From the NCBI RefSeq assembly GCF_001423125.1, contig NZ_LMNW01000023.1, forward strand, positions 432,646 to 496,645: a stretch of 64,000 nucleotides of DNA, read 5' to 3'. This DNA is from Duganella sp. Leaf126 (GTDB lineage Bacteria; Pseudomonadota; Gammaproteobacteria; Burkholderiales; Burkholderiaceae_D). Shown here in pieces: positions 29,508 through 39,040 of the stretch. Position 1 is the first letter of the stretch. Every line of letters starts with the position of its first letter. Below the pieces are notes generated by a model. The model was not told the origin of the DNA, did no database searches, and saw only the letters and a program-made list of their open reading frames with translations. The translations under genes and the position numbers were made by a program.

Positions 29508-31724
29508 ATGACCGTCACCCGGCGCCTCTGGTCCGGCATGACCGCGCGCCGCGCCACCGTGATCGTGTGCGTGGTGCTGCTGGCCATGCTCGGCGCGACC
29601 ACTGCGCTGGTCAGCTGGCGCCTGTACGTCCATGAAATCGCCGACTGGCGCGACGAGCTGGACAACCTGACCCTGGTACTGGCCGAAAATACCGCCCAGA
29701 CCATGAGTTCCACCTACCAGGTGCTCGACAGCATCGACGCGCTGGTGGCCGACGCCGCGAAAACCGCCGGCCCGTCGCCCGAAGCCCGGCGTGCGGCGTT
29801 CGGCAGCGCGCGCATGTACCAGGCGCTGCGCGACCGGCTGAGCGTGTCGCCGCAGATCGGTGTGGCCACCATCATCGCCGCCAACGGCGACGTGATCAAC
29901 TTCACCCGCAGCCATCCGGCCCCGCCGATCAACCTGGCCGACCGCGACTACTTCCTGTACCACGTCCACAACGATACGCCCAAGCCCTTTCTTTCCACGC
30001 CGGTGCGCAACAAGGGCAACCAGACCTGGACCTTCTATGTGAGCCGCCGCCTGAACGACGAAGCCGGCCGCTTCGCCGGCGTGATCCTGGTCGGCGTCTC
30101 GTGCGACTTCTTCAGCGAATTTTTCCGTAACGTGAGCCTCGGTGAGCACGCTGCCATCTCGCTGTACCGCAGCGACTTCACGCTGCTGGCGCGCTGGCCG
30201 CTGCGCGAGTCGATGATGGGCAAGCAGAACCTGGGCGGCGCCACCTACCGCGTGATCAGCGCCGGCAAGCAGCACGACGTGGTGCTGACCGAGAGCCCGC
30301 GCTCGGCCGACGGCAACCGCGAGGTGGAGCGCATGGGCGCCGTGCGCGCGGTGCGCGACTACCAGCTGATCATCAACGCCACCATCACCGAGGAGCTGCT
30401 GCTGGCCGGCTGGCGCAACAACCTGCACATGCTGGGCGCGGTGGTCCTGCCCAGCATGATCGCGGTGCTGGTGGCCTTCGTGCTGATGGGCTATCTGCTC
30501 AAGCGCCGCGAAGAGGACGCGCGCCACGCGCTGGCCCTGAAGGCGGAAGCCGATGCGGCCAACGCCGCCAAGTCGCGCTTTTTGGCCGTCACCAGCCACG
30601 AAATCCGCACGCCGATGAACGGCATCATCGGCATGAGCGAATTGATGCTCGATACCCGGCTCGACGCCACCCAGCGCACCTATGCCAGCAATGTGCATCA
30701 CGCGGCGCTGGAGCTGCTCCACATCATCAACGACGTGCTCGATTTCTCGAAGGTCGAAGGCGGGCATATGCAGCTCGAACGGCAGGCCTACGCGCCAGCC
30801 GAGCTGATCGCCCAGGTCGCAGCGCTGCACCAGGCAAGCGCCGCGCGCAAGCAGCTGCGCCTGACGACCGACGTGGACAGCCTGCCCGGCTGGGTGGAAG
30901 GCGATCCGGCGCGCGTGCGCCAGGTCCTGGGCAACCTGGTCAACAACGCCATCAAGTTCACCCCTTCCGGCACGGTCGGTATCGGCCTGCAGGCCATGGC
31001 GCCGGGCGCCGACGACGATGCCGCGCACTGGCGCTTGCGCTACAGCGTCACCGACAGCGGCATCGGCATCAGCGAAGCGGCGCAGCGTCACCTGTTCGAG
31101 CCGTTCCGCCAGGCCGACAGCAGCATCGCCAACCGCTACGGCGGCACGGGCCTGGGCCTGGCCATCTGCAAGCACCTGGTGGAGCTGATGGGGGGCGCCA
31201 TCGCCTGCACCAGCGTGACGGCCCAGGGCTCGACGTTCAGCTTCGAACTGCCGGCGCGCCTGGTGCCGGCACCGGCCGACATCGCGCAAGCGCCAGCCGA
31301 TCCGGCGCCGGCGCCGGCCCATCAGGGCCACGCACTGCTGGTGGAAGACACGGAAATGAACCGCCAGCTGGCGCGCATCCTGCTGGGTAAGCTCGGCTGG
31401 ACTGTCGACGAAGTCCACGACGGCCAGCAGGCGCTGGTTGCGCTGGCCGTGCGCCGCTACGACCTGGTGCTGATGGACTGCATGATGCCGGTCATGGATG
31501 GCTATGAAGCGTGTCGCCGCCTGCGCGCCCAGGAAACGGCCAGCGGCTGGCCGCGTACCCCGGTGATCGCGCTGACCGCCAACGCCATCGAAGGCGACCG
31601 CGCGCGCTGCCTCGACGCCGGCGCCGACGCCTATCTGACCAAGCCGTTCACGGCCGCCGCGTTTGCCGACGCCATCCGCCGCTGTACCGGGACGGATGCC
31701 CCTCCCATACCGCCGCACAATTAA
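29508..31724 (+). CDS. dCache-type hybrid sensor histidine kinase
   Basis: 738 residues in the inner membrane. A first membrane helix (about 18-38), a periplasmic double-Cache sensor domain (~45-290; [10 protein letters not shown] is typical), a second helix (~303-323), a coiled stretch, kinase core with His364 in [12 protein letters not shown], an ATPase domain ([19 protein letters not shown]) and a C-terminal receiver with Asp657 in [13 protein letters not shown]. It probably senses a small molecule in the periplasm and signals through the Hpt protein to the HTH-REC regulator. The stop codon lies in the first copy of an imperfect 54-bp duplication. Confidence 0.92.
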   Translation: MTVTRRLWSGMTARRATVIVCVVLLAMLGATTALVSWRLYVHEIADWRDELDNLTLVLAENTAQTMSSTYQVLDSIDALVADAAKTAGPSPEARRAAFGSARMYQALRDRLSVSPQIGVATIIAANGDVINFTRSHPAPPINLADRDYFLYHVHNDTPKPFLSTPVRNKGNQTWTFYVSRRLNDEAGRFAGVILVGVSCDFFSEFFRNVSLGEHAAISLYRSDFTLLARWPLRESMMGKQNLGGATYRVISAGKQHDVVLTESPRSADGNREVERMGAVRAVRDYQLIINATITEELLLAGWRNNLHMLGAVVLPSMIAVLVAFVLMGYLLKRREEDARHALALKAEADAANAAKSRFLAVTSHEIRTPMNGIIGMSELMLDTRLDATQRTYASNVHHAALELLHIINDVLDFSKVEGGHMQLERQAYAPAELIAQVAALHQASAARKQLRLTTDVDSLPGWVEGDPARVRQVLGNLVNNAIKFTPSGTVGIGLQAMAPGADDDAAHWRLRYSVTDSGIGISEAAQRHLFEPFRQADSSIANRYGGTGLGLAICKHLVELMGGAIACTSVTAQGSTFSFELPARLVPAPADIAQAPADPAPAPAHQGHALLVEDTEMNRQLARILLGKLGWTVDEVHDGQQALVALAVRRYDLVLMDCMMPVMDGYEACRRLRAQETASGWPRTPVIALTANAIEGDRARCLDAGADAYLTKPFTAAAFADAIRRCTGTDAPPIPPHN

Positions 31725-31787
31725 AAATTCCGCCGCTGTATCGTCACGACGGCCCCCCTCACATACTGGCGCACAATTAAAAATTCC
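31676..31787 (+). repeat. Imperfect ~54-bp tandem duplication over the kinase stop codon
   Basis: Copy 1 (31676-31731) and copy 2 (31730-31787) share CCGCCGCTGTA at the start and the 18-bp core CGCACAATTAAAAATTCC at the end (31714-31731 and 31770-31787), with differences and a 2-bp length change between. The core of copy 1 holds the TAA stop; copy 2 is non-coding. It reads as an old local duplication of the gene's 3' end. Confidence 0.8.
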
Positions 31788-31852
31788 AATAAGAAATTAG
31801 CGTAATTTGCTACAATCGTTAAAATCACTGAATTTAACGACCATCACGCATC

Positions 31853-33109
31853 ATGCTCAAGAAAATTTCGATCGACCAGCTGGCGCTCGGGATGCACGTC
31901 CACGCCGTCTGCGGTTCCTGGTTCGACAACCCGTTCTGGAGCAATTCCTTCAACATCGACAGCCTGATCGACCTGGCCAGGCTGCAGAGCGGCCGCGTGC
32001 GACAGGTGTGGATCGATACCAGCAAGGGTGCCGACGTGCGGCCGGCGGCGCCTGCGCCGGAAGCGGAGGCGCCGTCCGAAACGCCTGAAACGCCAGCCGC
32101 AGCGCCTGAGCCAGAGCCAGACCCCGCACCAGTCGCAGCGCCGGCGCCGCTGCCCAAGCGGGTACCGCCCACCACCGGCACGGCCGAAGAACTGGCGCGC
32201 GCCGCGCGCGTCATCGCCGAGTCGCGCCGCGCCGTGGCCGACATGTTTGCGGACATCCGCATGGGCCGCATGATCGACGCCGACCGCGCCGCGCCGGTGG
32301 TGGACGATATCGCCGCTTCGGTGCTGCGCAATACCGGTGCACTCATCAGCCTGGTGCGCCTGAAACAGGCCGACGACTACACCTATCTGCATTCGGTGGC
32401 GGTATGCGCGATGATGGTGGCGCTGGCGCGCCAGCTGGGACTCGACGAAGACGACGTCCACCGCTGCGGCATGGCCGGCCTGCTGCACGACGTGGGCAAG
32501 ATGGCCGTGCCGACCACGGTGCTGAACAAGCCGGGCAAGCTGACGGACGACGAATTCGCCTGTGTCAGGCAGCATGCGCTGGCCGGCCACGCGCTGCTGC
32601 AGCGGTCGGGCGTCACCTGCCCGGTGGTGCTCGACGTCTGCCTGCACCACCACGAACGGGTCGATGGCGGCGGCTATCCGCATGGCCTCAGCGGCGACCG
32701 ACTGAGCCTGCACGCGCGCATGGGCGCGATCTGCGACATCTACGACGCCATCACCTCCAACCGTCCGTACAAGGCAGGATGGAGCCCGGCCGTGTCGTTG
32801 CGGCGCATGGCCGAATGGGCCCGCAGCGGCCACCTCGACGCCCAGGTGTTCGCCGCCTTCGTCAAGTGCATCGGCATCTATCCGCTCGGCAGCCTGGTGC
32901 GGCTGCGCTCCGAGCGCCTGGCCGTGGTCATCGACAACAGCGGTTCGCTGCTGGCACCCGTGGTGCGGGTGTTTTTCTCGATCCGCAAGGACATGCACGT
33001 CGCGCCCGAAACGGTGGACCTGATGCACAACCAGAGCGCCGATGGCATCGCCAACTACGAGGAACCGGATACCTGGAACCTGGGCGACCTGTCGCATTTC
33101 TGGACCTAG
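31853..33109 (+). CDS. HD-GYP cyclic-di-GMP phosphodiesterase
   Basis: 418 residues. An N-terminal DUF3391-like domain (MLKKISIDQLALGMHVHAV, ~1-60), a Pro/Glu/Ala-rich linker (~65-105), then the HD-GYP domain (about 165-345) with HD in GLLHDVGKM and HHERVDGGGYPHGL for the GYP signature, all metal ligands apparently intact. It should break c-di-GMP down to GMP, favouring motile over sessile life. An extended -10 (TGCTACAAT, hexamer 31811-31816) lies before it, so it is probably transcribed apart from the phosphorelay upstream. Confidence 0.93.
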   Translation: MLKKISIDQLALGMHVHAVCGSWFDNPFWSNSFNIDSLIDLARLQSGRVRQVWIDTSKGADVRPAAPAPEAEAPSETPETPAAAPEPEPDPAPVAAPAPLPKRVPPTTGTAEELARAARVIAESRRAVADMFADIRMGRMIDADRAAPVVDDIAASVLRNTGALISLVRLKQADDYTYLHSVAVCAMMVALARQLGLDEDDVHRCGMAGLLHDVGKMAVPTTVLNKPGKLTDDEFACVRQHALAGHALLQRSGVTCPVVLDVCLHHHERVDGGGYPHGLSGDRLSLHARMGAICDIYDAITSNRPYKAGWSPAVSLRRMAEWARSGHLDAQVFAAFVKCIGIYPLGSLVRLRSERLAVVIDNSGSLLAPVVRVFFSIRKDMHVAPETVDLMHNQSADGIANYEEPDTWNLGDLSHFWT

Positions 33110-33205
33110 CATCCTGCCCGCAGGCGATGGCTTGACTCGATGACATGGTTTCCGGCTTAGAATGGCGCTACTGTTCGAACCACTTACAATAGCGAGACAC
33201 CATCG

Positions 33206-34486
33206 ATGCCGGACACCGCACGGACCACCGCCCGCCCCCTGGTGAGCCAGGACTACAAGACCCTGGCGCTGGCCGCGCTTGGCGGCGCCCTGGAGTTCTA
33301 CGACTTCATCATCTTCGTCTTTTTCGCCACCACCATCGGCGCCCTGTTCTTCCCGCCCGATATGCCCGACTGGCTGCGCCTGTTCCAGACCTTCGGCATC
33401 TTCGCTGCCGGCTACGTGGTGCGCCCGCTGGGCGGCATGGTGATGGCCCATTTCGGCGACCTGCTCGGCCGCAAGAAGATGTTCAACCTGTCGATCCTGC
33501 TGATGGCCGTGCCCACGCTGCTGATCGGCCTGCTTCCCACGTATGCCGCCATCGGCCTGGCCGCACCGCTGCTGTTGCTGCTGCTGCGCGTGGCGCAGGG
33601 GGCGGCGGTGGGCGGCGAGGTGCCGGGCGCCTGGGTGTTCGTCGCCGAGCATGTGCCGGCGCGCCATATCGGCTATGCCTGCGGCACGCTCACCGCCGGC
33701 CTGACCATGGGCATCCTGCTCGGCTCGCTGATGGCCACCGCCGTCAACAGCGTGTTCACCCCGCAGCAGGTGCTGGCCTATGGCTGGCGCCTGCCGTTCC
33801 TGCTGGGCGGGCTATTCGGCCTGGGCGCCATGTACCTGCGCCGCTGGCTGCACGAAACCCCGGTCTTCACCGAACTCCAGCAGCGCAAGGCGCTGGCCGC
33901 CGAGGTGCCGCTCAAGACCGTGCTGCGCGAACATCGCGGGGCGGTCGCCGTGTCGATGCTGCTGACCTGGATGCTCTCGGCCGCCATCGTCGTGGTGATC
34001 CTGATGACGCCGACACTGCTGCAGAAAGGCTATGGTGTCGACGCCCGTACCGCGCTCATGGCCAATACCGCCGCCACCCTGTGCCTGGCCGTGGGCTGCG
34101 TGGCAGCCGGCGCGCTGGCAGACCGCCTGGGCGCGCAGCGCGTGCTGGTCGCGGGCGCCGTCCTGCTGGCCGTGTGCACCTATGCGTTCTACACCACGCT
34201 GCGGGTGCGGCCGGACCTGCTGCTGCCGTTGTATGCGCTGCTGGGCCTTGCGGTGGGCGTGGTCGGCGTGGTGCCGGCCGTGATGGTGCGCGCGTTCCCG
34301 GCGCCGGTGCGTTTTTCCGGGCTGTCGTTCTCGTACAACCTCGCTTACGCCGTGTTCGGCGGCCTGACCCCGGTGATGGTCACGCTGCTGCTCAAGACGG
34401 CGCCGCTGGCGCCGGCCTGGTATGTGATGGCGCTGTGCGCGGTGGGCGTTGCCACCGCGCTGTTCGTCAGGGACGGGCAGCGATAG
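33206..34486 (+). CDS. MHS-type MFS transporter (citrate/dicarboxylate:H+ symporter-like)
   Basis: 426 residues, 12 membrane segments. ALGGALEFYDFIIFVFFATTIGALFFP and the loop HFGDLLGRKKMF after the second helix are typical of the metabolite:proton symporter branch, which takes up organic acids or osmolytes. The substrate cannot be read from the sequence. Its last 20 bp overlap the end of the convergent outer-membrane efflux gene. Confidence 0.85.
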   Translation: MPDTARTTARPLVSQDYKTLALAALGGALEFYDFIIFVFFATTIGALFFPPDMPDWLRLFQTFGIFAAGYVVRPLGGMVMAHFGDLLGRKKMFNLSILLMAVPTLLIGLLPTYAAIGLAAPLLLLLLRVAQGAAVGGEVPGAWVFVAEHVPARHIGYACGTLTAGLTMGILLGSLMATAVNSVFTPQQVLAYGWRLPFLLGGLFGLGAMYLRRWLHETPVFTELQQRKALAAEVPLKTVLREHRGAVAVSMLLTWMLSAAIVVVILMTPTLLQKGYGVDARTALMANTAATLCLAVGCVAAGALADRLGAQRVLVAGAVLLAVCTYAFYTTLRVRPDLLLPLYALLGLAVGVVGVVPAVMVRAFPAPVRFSGLSFSYNLAYAVFGGLTPVMVTLLLKTAPLAPAWYVMALCAVGVATALFVRDGQR

Positions 34487-35942
34487 TCGCGTCGCCGGCA
34501 TCGGTCCAGCCGCCGCCGAGCGCCTGGTACAGCCCGACCGTATCGGTGTAGCGCGCGGCGCGCGCCGCGATCAGCGCCACGCTGGCCTGCTGCCACGACT
34601 GCTGCGCCAGCAGCACGGCCGGAAACGCCAGCGCCCCCAGCTGCCACTGGCGCTCGGTGATGGTGAGGCTGCGGCGTGCTGCCTGCTCGGCCGCTTCCGC
34701 GCTGTGCAGCGCGCGGGCGTCGGCATCGACCGCATGCAGCGCATCGGCCACGTTCTGGAACGCCGTCAGCACCGTGCTGCGGTACTGGAACGAGGCCTCG
34801 GTGTAGGCCGCTTCGGCCGCGCGCTGCTGGTGCAGCAGGGCGCCGCCCTTGAACAGCGGCTGCACCAGGTCGGCGCCGATGCTCCACAGACCGGTGCCGG
34901 ACTTGAACAGGGTACCGGCGCTGAGCGCCGTACTGCCCAAGGTGGCGGTCAGCGCGATATTGGGCAGGCGGGCGGCCATGGCCACGCCGATGTCGGCGCT
35001 GGCCGCATGCAGCTGCGCTTCGGCGGCGCGGATGTCGGGACGGTGCTCCACCAGCCGCGCCGGCACGCTGACCGGCAAGGTGTCGGCCAGGACCAGGGTG
35101 TTGAAGTCCACTGCCCCGGCGCCGGTGCCATCGGCAGGCATGCGTCCGCCCAGCACGGCCAGCAGATTGCGCTGCTGGGCCAGCTGTTTTTCCAGCGGCG
35201 GCACCGCCGCTTCGGCCTGCGCCAGTGCCGTTTCCTGCGCCGCCACGTCGGCCGTGCCTACCTGACCGGCCCGCAGCATGGCGCGCGTGGCATCGAGCTG
35301 GCGGCGCGCCAGGTCGGCCAGTTCGCGGGTGACGTCGAGCTGCGCGCGCAAGGCCGCTTCGTTGATGGCGGCCAGCGTCACGTTGGCCGCCAGCGTCAGG
35401 CGCGCAGCGTCGGCCTGGTAGCGCGCCACATCGACCTGGGCGCCGGCCGCCTCCACCTGCCGCCGCACACCGCCGAACACGTCGGGCGTGTAGCCGACAT
35501 TGAGCTGCGCCGTGTGCAGCGAGAACAGGTTGACGTTCGACGCCGTGGGGCTCGACAGCGTGGCAGCCACGCGCTGGCGCGTGGGCGTGACATGCAGCGT
35601 GGCGTCCGGCCACCACAAGCCCTGCTGGGCGGCGGCGTTTTCGCGGGCCGCCAGCAGCGCCGCCTGTGCTGCCTGCAGGTCGGGATTGGCGGCCAGCGCG
35701 GCATCCACCAGCGCGGTCAGCGGCTGCGAGCCGAAGCCGGTCCACCAGCGCACCGGCACGTCCTGCCCGGCCGCCAGCTTTTGCGTGTCGCGCGGCTTGG
35801 CCGCTTCGCCGTCGAGCACCTGGGCGGTGTAGCGCTGCGCCGCGGGTGCGGCAGGCGCGACGAAGTCGGGACCGGCGGCGCAGCCGGCGATCAGGACGGT
35901 CAGCGCGATGGCGACCAGTTGGGCGGCGATGACTTTTTTCAT
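34467..35942 (-). CDS. NodT/CzcC-type outer-membrane efflux lipoprotein
   Basis: 491 residues of the TolC superfamily. The leader ends in the lipobox LIAGC, so it is lipid-anchored, followed by two repeats of the efflux-protein fold with Ala/Gln-rich coiled-coil helices. It forms the outer-membrane duct for the RND pump encoded just upstream; its ATG overlaps that gene's stop by 4 bp (ATGA). The trio (adaptor, pump, duct) is one operon. It overlaps the convergent MFS gene by 20 bp. Confidence 0.9.
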   Translation of the reverse strand: MKKVIAAQLVAIALTVLIAGCAAGPDFVAPAAPAAQRYTAQVLDGEAAKPRDTQKLAAGQDVPVRWWTGFGSQPLTALVDAALAANPDLQAAQAALLAARENAAAQQGLWWPDATLHVTPTRQRVAATLSSPTASNVNLFSLHTAQLNVGYTPDVFGGVRRQVEAAGAQVDVARYQADAARLTLAANVTLAAINEAALRAQLDVTRELADLARRQLDATRAMLRAGQVGTADVAAQETALAQAEAAVPPLEKQLAQQRNLLAVLGGRMPADGTGAGAVDFNTLVLADTLPVSVPARLVEHRPDIRAAEAQLHAASADIGVAMAARLPNIALTATLGSTALSAGTLFKSGTGLWSIGADLVQPLFKGGALLHQQRAAEAAYTEASFQYRSTVLTAFQNVADALHAVDADARALHSAEAAEQAARRSLTITERQWQLGALAFPAVLLAQQSWQQASVALIAARAARYTDTVGLYQALGGGWTDAGDATIAARP

Positions 35943-38900
35943 GCGGATACTCCTGCGGGTGCCTGCACCGCTGCTCGCGCGGCCAGGCGGTGTTCGATCA
36001 TGTAATACAGTGCCGGCAGCAGCACCAGCGTGAGCGCGGTGGCCGTGACCAGTCCGCCCACCACCACGGTGGCCAGCGGACGCTGGACATCGCTGCCCAG
36101 GCCATGCGCGAGGGCAGCCGGCACCAGCCCCAGCGCCGCCACGGTCGCCGTGGTCAGCACCGGGCGCACCCGTTCGCTGGCGCCCCTGATGACGGCGCCG
36201 CGCAAATCGTCCGGCAGCAGCGCGCGCCAGCGATTGAGGTTGGACAGCATCACCACCGCGTTCAGCACGGCCACCCCGAACAGCGCGATGAAGCCGACTG
36301 CCGACGAGACGTTGAGCGTCATGCCGCGCAGCTGCAGCGCCACCAGGCCGCCCAGCAGCGACAGCGGCACCACCATCAGGATCAGCGCCGGCTGGCGCAG
36401 GTTGCCGAAAGCCGAGAACAGCATCACGAACATCAGCGCCAGCACCGCCGGCACGATCACCGCCAGGCGCGCCTGGGCGCGCTGCTGGTTCTCGAACTGG
36501 CCGCCCCAGGTGATCTGGTAGCGCGCATGGTCGTACGGGATCCCGCGCGCGATGCGGCCCTGCGCTTCAGCCAGGAACGACGACAGGTCGCGTCCGCGCA
36601 GGTTGGTGCGCACCGTCAGGTGGCGCCGGTTCATCTCGCGGGTGATGGTGGTCTCGCCCTGCGCCATGCCGATATGGGCCACCTGCGACAGCGCCACGTG
36701 GGCGCCGTTGGCGGCGGTGAGCACCAGGTTGCCGATCGCCTGCGGGTCGCTGCGGGCGGCGCCGGCAAAGCGCGCCGCGACATCGTAGCTGCGGTCGCCC
36801 ACGTACACCTGGGCCACCGGGCTGCCGCCGATACCGGTCTGTATCAGCGCCATCACGTCGGCCACGTTGATGCCGAGGCGTGCGGCAGCGGCGCGGTCGA
36901 CGTCGATGCGCACCTGCGGCAGCGGCGGCTCCTGGTCGATGATCACGTCCTGGGCGCCCGGCACGGTGCGCAGCAGGTGTTCGACCGCGCCGGCGAGCTT
37001 GCGGGTCTGCTGGAAATCGTCGCCGTACACTTTCACCACCAGGTCGCTGTGGGCGCCGGCCAGCTTGTCGAGCACACCGTCGATCATCGGCTGCGAGAAG
37101 CCGACATCGGTGCCGGGCAAGGCGCGGTAGCGCGCGGCCAGCCGGTCCACCAGGTCCTGCTTGGCCATGCCGGATGGCCACTGGTCGTAGGGCTTGAGCG
37201 TGACCGCGCACTCGATGTGCGACGGCGTGAACGGATCGGTGCCCTCGTCGTTGCGTCCCAGCTGGGTGACGATGTGCGCCACCTGTGGCTCCTTCAGGGT
37301 GGCTTCGCGCAGCGCATCGGCCATGCGGGTCGCCTTGTCGAGCGAAATCCCCGGCGGCAGCGTGACCTGCAGCCAGATCGAGCCTTCGTCCAGCGCCGGC
37401 AGGAAATCGCGGCCGATGGCGCCGCCCAGCACGACCACCGCCACCAGCGTGGCGCCCGCCAGCGCCAGCACCAGCGTGGTCTTGCCGACCAGCCGTTGCA
37501 GCAGCGCGTCGTAGCGCGGCATCAGCCATCCCAGCAGCGGGTTATGGAAAATCTTGCGCGGCTTGCGGAAAGCCCAGTGGGCCAGGCCCGGAATCACCAT
37601 CATCGTCATCAGCAAGGCGCCCAGCAGCGCGAAGCCGACTGCGAACGCCATCGGCGAGAACAGCTTGTATTCGATGCGCTGGAAGGCGAACAGCGGCAGG
37701 TAGGCGACCATGATCACCAGCATGCCGAACAAGGTCGGCTTCATCACCTGGCTGGTCGCAGCCATCGCGTCGCCCTCTGCCAGCAAGCCTTCGGGCTGCT
37801 CTTCGCGGCGGCGCAGGATCGCTTCCAGCACGAAGATGGCGCCGTCGACGATGATGCCGAAGTCGATCGCGCCCAGCGACAGCAGGTTGGCCGGCACCTT
37901 GAAGTGGTGCATCAGGATAAAGGCCGTCATCAGCGACACCGGGATCGCCGCCGCGGCGATCAGCGCGGCACGCACGCTGCCCAGGAACAGCACCAGCACC
38001 AGCGTGACCAGCACCACGCCTTCGACCAGCGTCTTGCCCACCGTGTGCACGGTCGCTTCCACCAGCGAGCTGCGGTCCATGTACGCCACCACCTTGACGT
38101 CCTTGGGCAGCAGGTGCTGGTTCAGGTCGGCCACGGCGTCATGCACGCCGGCGATCACGCGCGACGGGTTCTCGTTTTTCAGCAGCAGCACGATGCCGGA
38201 CACGGTATCGGCCACGTGGTCCTTGCCCAGGATGCCGTGACGCTCCTGCTGGCCCAGCGTGACCTTGCCCAGATCCCTGACCAGCACCGGCACGCCCTCC
38301 TTTTGGGCGACCACGATATTGCCCAGGTCATCGAGGCCACGGATCAGGCCCACCCCGCGCACGACCATGCCCTGCTCGCCGCGCGTGAGGATGCTGCCGC
38401 CGGCGTTGGCGTTGTTGGCCGAGATGGCCTGCGTGATCTGCGCCAGCGATACGCTGTACTTGGTCAGCTGGCCCGGGTCGAACTCGATCAGGAACTGGGT
38501 GGTGACGCCGCCGAAGTTGGTCACATCGACCACGCCGGACGCCTGTTTCAGGCGCGGCACCACGGTCCAGCGCTGCAATTCGGACAGCTCGCGCAGGCTG
38601 CGCGACGGCGACTCCAGCGTGTAGCGGTAGATCTCGCCGATCGGCGACGTCAGCGGATCGAGCGACGGCTGGGCGCCATAGGGCAGCGTGACGCCGGCGA
38701 TGCGTTCCTGCAGGCGTTGGCGCGACCAGTAGTCTTCGGCGCCGTCGTCGAACACCACCGTGATCAGCGACAGGCCAAAGGTGGACTTCGAGCGCATCAC
38801 GTGCATGCCCGGCGTGCCCATGATTTCGCGCTCGAGCGGAATCGTGATCTGCTGCTCGACTTCCTCGGCCGCCAGGCCATTGACCTGGGTCACCACCTGT

Positions 38901-39040
38901 GAGGTGGTGTCGGCGATGTCGGGATAGGCTTCCAGCGGCAGCTCGGTCCAGCAATAGGCGCCGTACAGGGTGGCCAGCAGGAAGATCAGCGCGACCATGC
39001 CGCGCTTGTTGAAGCACAGTTGGACGAGACGATCAATCAT
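35939..39040 (-). CDS. Heavy-metal RND efflux pump (CzcA/CusA family)
   Basis: 1033 residues in the inner membrane: a helix near the N-terminus, large periplasmic loops after helices 1 and 7, and 12 helices. AIDFGIIVDGAIFVLEA in helix 4 is the DFG...DG proton-relay motif of the divalent-cation subgroup (Czc/Cnr-like), unlike the Cu/Ag pumps, so Co, Zn, Cd or Ni are likelier than copper. The start at 39040 (MIDRLVQLCFNKRG) has GGAG upstream and overlaps the adaptor stop by 8 bp. The metal assignment is inferred from the motif only. Confidence 0.92.
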   Translation of the reverse strand: MIDRLVQLCFNKRGMVALIFLLATLYGAYCWTELPLEAYPDIADTTSQVVTQVNGLAAEEVEQQITIPLEREIMGTPGMHVMRSKSTFGLSLITVVFDDGAEDYWSRQRLQERIAGVTLPYGAQPSLDPLTSPIGEIYRYTLESPSRSLRELSELQRWTVVPRLKQASGVVDVTNFGGVTTQFLIEFDPGQLTKYSVSLAQITQAISANNANAGGSILTRGEQGMVVRGVGLIRGLDDLGNIVVAQKEGVPVLVRDLGKVTLGQQERHGILGKDHVADTVSGIVLLLKNENPSRVIAGVHDAVADLNQHLLPKDVKVVAYMDRSSLVEATVHTVGKTLVEGVVLVTLVLVLFLGSVRAALIAAAAIPVSLMTAFILMHHFKVPANLLSLGAIDFGIIVDGAIFVLEAILRRREEQPEGLLAEGDAMAATSQVMKPTLFGMLVIMVAYLPLFAFQRIEYKLFSPMAFAVGFALLGALLMTMMVIPGLAHWAFRKPRKIFHNPLLGWLMPRYDALLQRLVGKTTLVLALAGATLVAVVVLGGAIGRDFLPALDEGSIWLQVTLPPGISLDKATRMADALREATLKEPQVAHIVTQLGRNDEGTDPFTPSHIECAVTLKPYDQWPSGMAKQDLVDRLAARYRALPGTDVGFSQPMIDGVLDKLAGAHSDLVVKVYGDDFQQTRKLAGAVEHLLRTVPGAQDVIIDQEPPLPQVRIDVDRAAAARLGINVADVMALIQTGIGGSPVAQVYVGDRSYDVAARFAGAARSDPQAIGNLVLTAANGAHVALSQVAHIGMAQGETTITREMNRRHLTVRTNLRGRDLSSFLAEAQGRIARGIPYDHARYQITWGGQFENQQRAQARLAVIVPAVLALMFVMLFSAFGNLRQPALILMVVPLSLLGGLVALQLRGMTLNVSSAVGFIALFGVAVLNAVVMLSNLNRWRALLPDDLRGAVIRGASERVRPVLTTATVAALGLVPAALAHGLGSDVQRPLATVVVGGLVTATALTLVLLPALYYMIEHRLAARAAVQAPAGVSA

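Noticed and set aside
35990..38902. A 970-codon plus-strand frame antisense to the RND pump
   Set aside because: Same explanation; His/Gln/Arg-rich low-complexity translation and no start signal.
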